Source: Brassica napus (Eukaryota; Streptophyta; Magnoliopsida; Brassicales; Brassicaceae). From it: DNA of 64,000 nucleotides. Shown here piece after piece: positions 34,511 to 44,055 of the stretch (position 1 is its first letter; each line of letters begins with the position of its first letter). A program made the translations under genes and the position numbers. Location: positions 19,032,423 to 19,096,422 of the forward strand of contig NC_063436.1 of assembly GCF_020379485.1 (NCBI RefSeq). The letters are read 5' to 3'. The notes under the pieces were generated by a model. The model was given only the letters and a program-made list of their open reading frames with translations, was not told where the DNA came from and ran no database searches.

Positions 34511-35452
34511 TGGTCTTTTTCAACATGAACTTTGCCCGTCGTGCCTATTTTTTTTCCGAACTTTATAATAGTGCATATTTCATACTAAACTAAGCAAAAA
34601 TTCAAATGTACTACATGAACTTTAATGCATCGTATCTTTTCATTCCCAGACTTGTAGTAGTGCATATTCTATACCAAACTAAACAAAAATTCAAAAATAC
34701 TACATGAACTCTTAAAATCGTGCTTCTATATATATTGACCGTCAAAGGTATTATTCATCTGTTAATTTATCAAAACAACGTCAGTTTGGATAACATCTAT
34801 AAACCAAAATAACTTTCTTGTATAAATTGTGTAAACATTAACTTATATATATTTTTTAGTTTAATCAAATAAATGTTATCAAATTTTTATTGTTTTAATT
34901 TTATCAAATTAATCTATAATTACGTATGTTTTTAAATTTACCTTTAAAAATTATTATTTTATAAGTTTAAATTATTTATTATTAATTCAAATATTTAATT
35001 TATGCTTGTCCACCAGTGTGAGAGTTTGAATCTCCCAAAAAATAAATTTTAACTTTACAGAATTTATCCAAGATAACAGGTTTTTGATAAATTAATGGAT
35101 GACTAATACCTTTGACGATCAATATATATAAGCACGATTTTGAGAGTTCATATAGTATTTTTAATTTTACAGAATTCATCTAAAATAATGTCGTTTTGAT
35201 AAATTAACGGATGAGTAACACCTTTGACGATCAATATATATAGAAGCACAATTTTAAGAGTTCATGTAGTATTTTTGAATTTTTGTTAGTTTGGTATGGA
35301 ATATGCACTACTAAAAGTTCGGTAATGAAAATACACGATGCATTAAAGTTCATGTAGTATATTTAAATTTTTGTTTAGTTCAGTATAGAATACGCACTAC
35401 TACAAAGTTCGGGAAGGAATAGGCACGACGGGTAAAATTCATGTTGAAAGGC
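34511..35452. mobile_element. Element with long (~280 bp) terminal inverted repeats
   Basis: The left arm (about 34511-34800) and the reverse complement of the right arm (about 35100-35452) align over nearly their full length. Shared phrases include TTCAACATGAA, CCCGTCGTGCCTATT, TACTACATGAACTTTAATGC and CGTCAAAGG. The unique middle is about 300 bp, AT-rich and non-coding. Long TIRs are typical of Mutator-like elements; I do not see a clear 9-bp target duplication, so the family is tentative. It abuts the 5' side of the TGD2 pseudogene. Confidence 0.65.
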
Positions 35453-35904
35453 CAACAAAAAGGATATGCTTTCACCTTTACTTCTCAAAATCGGTGGTCT
35501 TGTTCCTGATAACCGAAGCCTACGCTACTTAAAGCAGGTGTATCTTTCTTAACATTAACATTAAGTAAATTTTCAGTTAGGAAAGTTGTATGTTACACAA
35601 CGAATTTTCAAAAGTTGTTGAATTTTCTTGTACCTAATCAAAGTAAAGACTCAATATTTGGAAACTAAGTCGTTCTTAATCACTTATTGGACAAGCAAGT
35701 TTTTGATTCTCTGTACATAGCTTAAGTAAGACGCAATGTAGTGGAAATTGACTAAACCATTCGTAAACAAAGTCTTTTACTCTTTGCGTTCACCGTCAAG
35801 AACACTTACGTGACTTGTAAAAGTTCAAATTCATTTTATGTTGGACAACTGAATGACAAAAGGAGTTTTAGAAAAAGCCCAAAATCAAATCTGGTGAAAT
35901 ATTA
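35453..35904. other. Intergenic gap between two transposons
   Basis: About 450 bases with no supported gene, repeat or RNA. Confidence 0.4.
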
Positions 35905-37084
35905 GACCATCTCTAATGGTTTACTCTATTTTAGAGTAGTTTTCACTCTAAAATAGTGTTACTCTAAAATAGATTAGAGTTTTTCTCCAACGGTTTACTC
36001 TATATTTGACTCGAAAAATATTTTTTCAATTTTATAACTAATATCTTTTACTTACAAAATTTACAAATTGACTCTTTATATTTTATTTTTCACAAAATTT
36101 TCATAAATCATATATTTATATCAAACATTTATTATATTAGAGTTTGCATTACATTTTATTAATAACATAATACATTTTAACTTAAACATCTCCATTAGTA
36201 TATATTTCCCACAAGTGATCAATTAACGCATTTCAGAGTATGAAATGAATTTTTTTTATCTTTGATTTTTTCTAAATCGACCAAAAAAACTCTTCAAATC
36301 GAATATTATCATTCTTTCGTGTCTGAATCTGTGGAAGTGGAACTTCTCTTCCCACTTTTGTTGGTGCGCTAAAATCAAATTCATCCTCATATCATGTTGT
36401 ATAAAATTATACATGTAATCCATATGCATTGGTCACCAATATATTTTTATATATTTTAGTTACATATACATGCATTAAAAAATATTTAGTTTGTGACTTG
36501 AGTTCAGAGCAAGATTCAGATGTTCGTGAATATTTTCAAGAGGAACAAACACGAATTTTACAAACAGACAAAGACGTGGTCAACAACATGAACAAGAAGC
36601 TACTCATTCGATTACCTCATTTGGACAATATTTTAACAATCTTGCTCGATCTGGAAGCAATTTACCAAAAAGTAAGTCATTATTATCTATGGTTTTAATT
36701 TTATTTTGAGTTGCTTATTTTTAATTTTAGTATTTGTTTTTTTTTCTAATTTTAAAAAAAAAATTTAAAATTTTAGTGTCTATTTTCTTTGGCTAATAAT
36801 AATAAATTTTAAATGTTTATATATATTGTGTTAAACATAATTATGTGTTGTTTGCATAATTAAATTAAATAAATAGTTACAAAATAAAAAGATTGAAAAA
36901 TAAAAGGACTAAAGTATAAATTAAAGAGTTCCACTCTATAATAGAGTAAGAAATAGAGTTACTCCAAATATAGAGTAAGAAATAAAATTACACTTTTTTA
37001 GAGTGGGATATAGAATGTGACTGGAAAAGGTTTTACTCTATAATAGAGTTTAGTGTAGAAAATAGAGTGGGATTAGAGATGTCC
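35905..37084. mobile_element. PIF/Harbinger-like element, 1.18 kb
   Basis: TTA lies at 35902-35904 and 37085-37087. Ends are GACCATCTCTAATGG on the left and, reversed, GGACATCTCTAATCC on the right. The ~100-bp subterminal zones are full of inverted TTACTCTATTTTAGAGT-type motifs. A 3-bp TTA duplication with such ends fits PIF/Harbinger (Tourist). In the middle (36505-36670) one + frame reads DVREYFQEEQTRILQ and KLLIRLPHLDNIL, vaguely like the C-terminal part of the NAM/SANT-like proteins that accompany Harbinger elements; this is inference. No DDE transposase. Confidence 0.6.
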
Positions 37085-37169
37085 TTAGACGAACTAAAAG
37101 CGCAAAGCTATGAATCACTCTTTAGAAAAAGTGTAGAGTTCTAGAAAGAAAAAAAAAGTGTAGAGCTAA

Positions 37170-38037
37170 GACCACCTCCATCGGAGGTTGTAGAAAGGGG
37201 TTCTAAGAAAAAAAGACAAAAAAAATAAATCAAAAATAAGATAAAAACATAGAACCGCTGCTTAATATGGCTTTTTTAGAATTGGTTAGAACCCTTACGT
37301 GTCATTGGGTAATAAATTTTCCCCCGTCTCTCTCTTCGGGAATCTCTTTGTTGATGTTTTTCACGAAATCAATTAACAGTTGATTTTTCAGAAGGAAGAA
37401 GCTCGAGAGATGGAGGCTGCCGTTCTATTGAAGCCGACGCATAGGCTCAAGTATCATTTTCTCCTCAGCTTCAGCCATGTCCGGAGAAGAAGAAGAGAAC
37501 GCTGCCGAACTCAAGATTGGAGATGGTAACCTCTCTGTTATTCCCGTCTCTGTATCCCCAGATATTGTATTGGAAAATTAGGGTTTTTATTTTCTTCTTT
37601 ACATTTGAATTGGTCTTAGTCCATTGCGATGATGTAAGCTTATGTTTTGTGTAGACAAAAGGAAGAGCTCATAGTGATGAAGCGATCGAGAAGATGCTTA
37701 ATGATCTCTCCTTTGTCAACAGATTCGAGTAGTTGCGGAAAGTTCTCAAGATCTAAGATTATAAACATATTTCAGGGGATTACATTCTCCTTCTAAAATT
37801 AGTTTTTCATGTCTGAGAGTTAGTTTTTCATGTCTAAAAATTATGTTTTCATGTCTGAAAGTTAGTTTTTCAGGGGACTACATTATAAAAAAAAATTTAG
37901 AACCCCATAGGGGTTCTCCCATTGGAAGAGGAAAAAAATATTTCCACTAACAAAGGTTCTAATCTTGCCAAATCACTTTATTTAATTTTAATTAAATCAT
38001 TAGAACCTCTTAGAGGTCCTAACTGATGGAGTTGCTC
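37170..38037 (+). mobile_element. PIF/Harbinger-like element carrying NRPB4 exons
   Basis: TAA lies at 37167-37169 and 38038-38040. Ends are GACCACCTCCATCGG and, reversed, GAGCAACTCCATCAG. Subterminal DNA is rich in GGGGTTCT/AGAACC inverted motifs. The centre carries two exons of RNA polymerase II subunit 4 and part of its 5' leader. At 37800-37875 a ~22-bp unit (TTTTCATGTCTGAGAGTTAG) is repeated about four times. No transposase. Ends, target duplication and cargo together make it a gene-capturing non-autonomous element. Confidence 0.7.
37477..37742 (+). pseudogene. NRPB4: Captured NRPB4 (RPB4) first and last exons
   Basis: An ATG at 37477 starts MSGEEEENAAELKIGD and meets a GT donor at 37526. 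After a 129-bp intron-like gap ending in GTGTAG, 37655-37742 reads TKGRAHSDEAIEKMLNDLSF, VNRFE and stop. These match the two ends of plant RNA polymerase II subunit RPB4, which with RPB7 forms the stalk. The central ~90 codons are missing, and simply joining the two exons would not keep frame. So this is a captured, internally deleted copy. It retains recognisable splice signals, so a chimeric transcript is conceivable. Confidence 0.8.
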
Positions 38038-38361
38038 TAAGACAATCCCCAAGTAATTAATTCAAGATATAAAGTTAGTGTATTCTAACTCCGATTTTCA
38101 AAAGGAAATTACACAAGAAAATATCCAATGTATTAAATCAGATACATAATATACAACAAAAGGTATTCTAAACATGGGGATTAGGAAAAATGCTATTGTA
38201 AATCTTTAAATTATTGAAATTAAAGTTAGACCGTGCTCTAAGAAAAAGAAAATTAAAACACACAAGACAAAATATTTCATTTCACGAAAGAAAACAGCAA
38301 TGCGGTATATATCGCTTATTATAACTGTTACAATACTATGATTTGGTAGAAATGTAGTATT

Positions 38362-40091
38362 CTAGCTAGGGAAGTACTTGGTTGTCGAAATGGCCTCCAT
38401 TTCGACTTGAACAACCAACATATCATTTCTAACGAAACCCGTTGATGAATCTCTGAGATCAGAAAGAGGCATGAAGTCAGCGTATCCCCACCCAATATTC
38501 TGTGGACTGAACCAGTTATCCACTGCCAGAACAAAAAGATTCACATATATGGTTAACGACGTTAGAAATTAATCTCACACTTAAAAGCAACATTATATAT
38601 GAAACATCAATTGAATTTTAGATGAAAACAGATATAAGAAGACAAAAAAAAATCTCTTACGTGGACGTTGCACGATATAATTGGACTGGCCTTGGTTAGG
38701 AACACGAAGCATGGCTCGAGCGTAAATCTTGTCATAAGGCTTAGTTTTTAGTAGCTCTTGTGGCCCAAGGTTAAGGTAAAGCGACAAATTTTTGCCTTCA
38801 TGAGCGCCAAAACCATTTCGAAAGACTCGTAAATTCCTAATCATCACCATGTGAAAGAAATTCTTAAGTAGTTACTAATTTAATATCTAGTACACACTTA
38901 ATTACACTTGGTCTTGGTTACTGTAATTAACATTTGTGAAACTCACCAACTTATTCCTCCGATGATGAACTCCTCTGATAGGTAATCGCTAGGCAGTGTC
39001 GAGAATCCCTGAATAAACCAAGTGAATCTCTTGTTTGGGAAACTCTTGGCGACCGAGAAAAGTTCTGACTTTTCAAAGATCGGTGGAATGGTGATATCAA
39101 CGCCAAACTCGCATTGGTCCATATCGTAAAGGTATCCATTTTTCAGGTTGCTAAACGTAGAAAGGGGAAGTACCCTAGGGAACCCCCACATCGTTTTGTT
39201 TATAGTGAATTGCCATACATCGGAATCTGCATGGCAACACCACACCACATAGATAAATGTTACTGTAATGTAACTATATAGAAAATGATTTTTTATTATT
39301 GGAAAATCTCAAAAAACTAAAATGTATATAAAACTAACAAACCTTGGATCGTAAAGTACTTCTTCTCTTTCTTGTTGAAGACGTAAAACCTAAGATCTGC
39401 GGGAACCACTTGACGTGGAGAGGTGAGAGTAGAGCTGTCTATGGCGACATATAGAGAAATATACCCTGTACCACTATCGTTCCTGTTCCCCTTCGGGTAC
39501 ACAACAAGCGTCCTGTTTATCAATTCGTATGCATCAATTAGTATGTTTGAAATTATCGATAGGAAAGATTTTCCAAACAACAATCTATAACAGATCGGGG
39601 TATGGACAAAAAAATTGTAAACAACATTCAAAATTTTCCAGATGTCCCGACCCTGTCACACCCTAGTACAAACACCCTAGGTGGGTAATATTTGGTAGAG
39701 ATTATTTAAGCTTGATGGACAGGTCACAAGTAATATGGTTCCGGATCTAGGTAGTTTTTAATTAATAAAATAAAAATAAAAACAAAAATGGTACGTACCA
39801 GTTGTATTTACCGACCCTAAAAGGACGTGAGTCATATCTCTCGGTGTAGGTAGACTTCATGAGTGTGCTGAAAGACTCTAATTTGAGAGAATAAGACGAC
39901 GGGGGACGTAATCTGAGACCCTTCACTGTGCTCGATAGTGAGACTTTACTATCACGTGATGATATTTGAGTGGGGATAAGTTTCTGAGAACCACTCACCA
40001 CGTTTGGGACTGGTCCTGCAAAAGAAGAGGTGATGAAGTGACAAGACAAGAGAGAAATAATACATAAGGTATCTATGTAGTAACTCATCAT
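38362..40091 (-). CDS. Secreted double-MATH TRAF-like protein, copy 1
   Basis: Five exons on the - strand (40091-39799, 39512-39343, 39226-38947, 38836-38661, 38522-38362) give 359 aa with every join in frame. A signal peptide (YIDTLCIISLLSCHFITSSFA) is followed by two MATH/TRAF-C domains. The first starts near SYSLKLESF and continues through YNWTLVVYPKGN. The second starts near FTWFIQGFSTL and ends at EAISTTKYFPS. There is no BTB, RING or transmembrane segment. The family (At3g20360-20380 and relatives) is plant-specific and secretory; its ligands are unknown to me. It lacks the first small intron found in copies 2 and 3. It is divergently placed relative to copy 2. Two adjacent ATGs (40091, 40088) are possible starts. 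Confidence 0.88.
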
Positions 40092-40901
40092 GTCAAAGAT
40101 TTGTGGATTAATTTAGTCTATAGAGAGGCTTGCTCGTGATATGGTATGTGTGTGAATACGTATATATATACGGGAAAGATGGTTAACTAGATGCTTAGGG
40201 AGGCAAAAAAAACTAGTGAGCTTTTTGCATGATTTAGTTTTCTTTGTGCCTAGTGTACCACTTGGTAAATTAAATTTGAAATCCAAATCTGGTTATAATG
40301 ATGCGTTTACTTTTTATCATTGACATTTGAGGGCTTGCTAACTTTTCAGTTAAGCTGGCATGATCAAATCTCTAACTAAAATCAAGTTCTTGATTTTGGA
40401 AAATAATGTTATTATCCGGAGCCAACTTTTTTTAAATATAAAATATGGTGAATCCGTAGTTATCATCTGTTAGCATAGGACTCCACTTTTTTTTTGAACA
40501 ACAAAAGAAAATACTTCTTTAGTTAAATGCACGTACTTGTGAAACTAAATTATCTCTCTAAGCTACACACATTTAAAAACCTTTGTTTAGAACGTATAAC
40601 GTTAGTTGTCTATAAACCAGGACGAGTTAGTTTAGTGGTATACAGCTTGCGGCTGCAAGTATGGTTCCGAAGTCGATTCGCACTGGCCATCAAAGCTTTC
40701 ACATGGGTTTTCCGGTCCGAGTAGATCAACACGTGGCCTGATCCAAAACGGTTGCTAAAGACTCTAAGCCTACTACGTAGCTAGTCTGAATCTACGATGT
40801 AGGAAACTCTTTGTAAATATAAAAAAATACAAGTGTTCTGCAGTGCAACTTATATCCGATTTTAGGGATACATTTTTATAAAATGCGAGCTTTTATTTAT
40901 C
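40092..40901. other. Promoter of TRAF-like copy 1 and a possible old SINE
   Basis: The TATA-like run TATATATA at about 40160-40167 precedes copy 1 on the - strand. At 40625-40720 the + strand has a tRNA-like A box (TTAGTTTAGTGGTATA) followed by a B-box-like GTCGATTCGC, suggesting a decayed tRNA-derived SINE to about 40830. Ends are not clear, so it is not called separately. Confidence 0.4.
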
Positions 40902-41158
40902 TACTCCCTATGTTCCTAAAAGTATAAAGTTTTACAGAATTTTGATGTTCCAATATATAAGATGTTTATATTTTTTTAGGTAACGTTTACTTTATTAAAA
41001 ACTGTGTATCTAATCATATTTTAATAGTCTATTTTATAATTGGTTGAATACAATTAATTTATAGTTTTAATGGTATTTTTTAGATAAAAAATAGTCTTTT
41101 TAATATATGAATTTTTATCTAAACCTCTTATATTTAGGAACAATAGGAACAGGAGTAT
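40902..41158. mobile_element. MITE of the CTCCCT-GTTCC family
   Basis: It begins TACTCCCTATGTTCCTAAAA and ends with the reverse of TACTCCTGTTCC...CCTAAATATAAG, an imperfect terminal inverted repeat, around 257 bp with an AT-rich centre. A diverged relative lies at about 60598-60800. Non-coding. Superfamily (Mutator- or Tc1/mariner-like) not resolved. Confidence 0.6.
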
Positions 41159-41480
41159 TAGATTGACATTTATTAATCACGGTCGTGAAAATCATGGTGG
41201 ACGCGTTGAACTTGGCTAAAGTTGGCCAAAGTTCTGGATTTTAACTTAATTAACCTTTTTTTTTTTTTTGTAAAAGGGCATAACTTAATTAACTTCTACC
41301 TTCTTTTGCTCTGCTTAACGCTATGTTTGCACAAACTTTTTCTGATCTAAAAGAAATTGTAGTCTTAAAAAATGGATACTTTTAGAAGAAACAAAAAGGA
41401 AAAAAAAGTTATTGTGGAGATAAAAAGCAAAGTTGTATTTCAATAATCATACCCCATTATTATTGTTTACAATAATAAAT

Positions 41481-42067
41481 ATTTCATCCGTTCCAATCGA
41501 TGTTATAGTTTTTTCACACTTATTAAGAAAACATTTAAAATTATATTTTTCAATACATTGTTTTTTTTAATTAATTATTTCCAATAACTTTTAACTAATG
41601 AGATTGAGAATAGTTAATTAAGAATATTGTTTTTTTAATTAAATATTCCCAATAACTTTTAACTTTTAAAATTGTATTTTTCAATACATTGTTTAAATTG
41701 TATTTTTAACCAAGTTGCTTTGGTCTAGTGGTATAAGAACTCCAGCTGGAGTGTCCGCCCTTGGGTTCGAACCTTGGCCACTACAGAATTTACATAAGGG
41801 CTGCAGCATCCGAGACCGAAGACCGTTACACGGTGAGCCACATGGTGACGCCCTGGCAGCGTCCATGCTCACTTCGGTCTCTAGTCTAGACCACCTCGTT
41901 AGGGCCAAGATACTCGGTTAGCAAAAAAAAATACATTGTTTAAACATAATTGTATTTTTTGAAAAATACAATTTTTCATTAATTAATGTATTGATATTAT
42001 AAAAAATATATTTTTTTGAAACAATTTTTTTTCTAAAAAATTATGTATAAGAAACAGAGGGAGTAAT
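41481..42067. mobile_element. MITE split by a SINE
   Basis: The left end is CATCCGTTCCAATCGATG and the right end, reversed, is TACTCCCTCTGTTTCTTATA, the same class of termini as the neighbouring MITE. The 232-bp SINE at 41698-41929 sits inside it. The interior repeats CAATACATTG and AATAACTTTTAACT blocks. Non-coding. Confidence 0.5.
41698..41929 (+). mobile_element. tRNA-derived SINE
   Basis: The target duplication AATACATTGTTTAAA is at 41683-41697 and 41930-41944. The head has an RNA polymerase III A box (TTGGTCTAGTGGTATAAG) and B box (GGGTTCGAACC) with tRNA-like spacing; the tail is an A-run. It is a SINE rather than a tRNA gene, since the body continues for ~150 bases after the tRNA-like part and it has a poly(A) end and target duplication. 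Inserted within a MITE. Confidence 0.8.
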
Positions 42068-42107
42068 ACATAACGATCGATGCCCTCTTATTTAATACAC
42101 TTGCATT

Positions 42108-42937
42108 CAGGGGCAGATCCACGTTAAGCAAGAGTGGGGCATGTGCCCCATACTGATTATTTTACTTTCCGGAGGTAATACCGTAATAGTTGTTGCTGGT
42201 CCATTGGGTTTGTTGATTGCCCGTGATATCAATAGCCCTTAGGAATTAGAGTTCAATTCCCACCCACGTTCATGAGTCCTGTGTTTCACATTTTTATTTT
42301 TATTATCATTTTCTCTTAGCCATATCTCATATTTTCTTTTCCTTCATCTTTATATTATAATTTCTACTTGTTACATTTTATATTTTCAATATACATCTCT
42401 TTATCTCTCATTTTTTGTCAATATGTTATTTGAGAATCTAATAAATTAATATTTTAGAATCATATTTTATATGAAGCTATTTTATTACTATATATGTTGG
42501 TCAAAAACCATTTTTTTTTTTTGAACTGAAAAGGGTTAAACCCGGGTCTATTAAAGACACAGACCTAATCCCCGGGTGGAGGTACAGCCCACGGATAGAC
42601 CCTCTCCTGGGCATTCAAATGAGCCGAAAGCAATAGCCCATATCCGTGTGGCCAGCGGGGTTCGAACCAGGGTTCGTCGTATTGGGTTTAATCCCTCAAG
42701 CGCCACTGAACTACCACCACTGGTTAAGGTCAAAAACCATTTTAAATTAAAGAAATCTACACATTAATGAAAATAGTTTTTATTAATTTTTTAAAAAAAT
42801 CAGAATTTAAAATAGTTATAAGTTTAATTTTTCCAAATAAAAGTTGCATAAATGTAATTTTATTTATAATTATTTTAATTTTTTGTTATGTTATTTATTT
42901 GTGCCTCATACAAATATTTATTCTGGATCCGTCCCTG
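42108..42937. mobile_element. Non-autonomous hAT-like element, 830 bp
   Basis: The 8-bp duplication CTTGCATT is at 42100-42107 and 42938-42945. Ends are CAGGGGCAGATCCA and, reversed, CAGGGACGGATCCA (12 of 14 identical). An 8-bp duplication with CAGGG ends is the hAT signature. Near the left end is a GTGGGGCATGTGCCCCA palindrome. The interior is AT-rich without transposase and contains a nested SINE at 42515-42727. Confidence 0.85.
42515..42727 (-). mobile_element. tRNA-derived SINE nested in the hAT element
   Basis: The 16-bp target duplication GGTCAAAAACCATTTT is at 42499-42514 and 42728-42743. On the - strand the head has an A box (GGTAGTTCAGTGG) and B box (GGTTCGAACCC), and the element ends in poly(A), seen here as a T-run at 42515-42522. 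It lies wholly within the hAT-like element and so is younger than it. Confidence 0.85.
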
Positions 42938-42945
42938 CTTGCATT

Positions 42946-44055
42946 AAAGCATTCTTACGTCAAAGAAGTCGTCGACAAATTTGTCAAAGAAGACTATTTT
43001 ATTTAACTGTCAGATCTACGAACTCACGTGTTGTCTCCTCTCCCTCCGCATCCAACGTTAATAGCTAAGAAAGTCCCTTAAGAAAGTCATAGCTAAAAGT
43101 CATGACAAATTTCAAGTGAATAAATCACAGCTCCCATCTTATAAGGATAGCGGATCTAATTTGGAGATACTAGTACACATTTGAATGAGTTATGAGTATG
43201 AGATATGAGTTCACATTCTTTGAAATGTTTTTTTGGGTTCAAATTGATTTGTTCAAATATAATTGGCTTTAGGCGAAAATTCATTTTCAAAATAGTTAGT
43301 GTATGTTTTAAATAATATTTACAGGTCTTTTATTAATATAAAAATCAGATATACAATAACGAAACCTTGAGAATATTTCAAATCAGATACGAAATGCTTT
43401 ACAGAAACTAATCTAAACCTGAGAAAGAAAATCCAGCGGTCTATTTCTAAAAAAACAGCGGTCTAAAAATGCAATTAAGAAAAATATCCAGCGGTCTAGT
43501 CTAACCCAGTCTATAATCCAAACCGGCAATTATAGCGATTAAAACATAGAGAAAATTACGATTAAAAATCCATTGTAATCAACAACAAAAATCCATTGTA
43601 AATTTGTAATCATGTGATTGCATGTACTGATGTACATTTTGTGAATGGTATACACGCGTATGCATGGATCAGCAAATGTATTTTACGTGTGATTTAATTT
43701 GTGCATGCTGGCATAACATTTTATTGAATAAATGGATACAATTAAAAATATCATTTTTTTTTAAATGCAGAAGAAGCATTTTAGTAGAAAACAGTAGATT
43801 ATCATATGCTCTCTCTTTTTCATGCATGCGCGTGTATATAGACACAAAAGTACATGCAAATTTCTGCTTTAAAATATGACTATATTATACTCTGATTCGT
43901 GCATAAAAACGTCAGTTAAAAAAGAAACAATAGCCTGATGAAATAATTTCATAAATTATAGCATTGACAGAGGCACCTATCACTCCTATCAACTATATAA
44001 GCCTAACACCAGTCTTTGTACTCGACACTTTCATTCATATATATAATTTCAAAAG
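42946..44055 (+). promoter_or_regulatory. Upstream region of TRAF-like copy 2
   Basis: From about 43590 to 44055 this region is homologous to the DNA upstream of copy 3 (about 62190-63051). Shared blocks include CACGCGTATGCATGGATCAGC, CATGCATG (43821-43828) and GCGTGTATATAGACAC. TATA box CTATATAA is at 43993-44000, 56 bases before the ATG. Several RY-type CATGCA motifs, sites for the seed B3 regulators ABI3/FUS3/LEC2, occur in both copies. The first half (42946-43580) has no recognisable feature. Confidence 0.55.

Noticed and set aside
41710..41780. Possible tRNA gene (A and B boxes present)
   Set aside because: The sequence continues into a SINE body with poly(A) and target duplications, and does not fold as a complete cloverleaf by eye.
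42655..42725. Possible tRNA gene on the - strand
   Set aside because: Part of the SINE at 42515-42727, with its own 16-bp target duplication.
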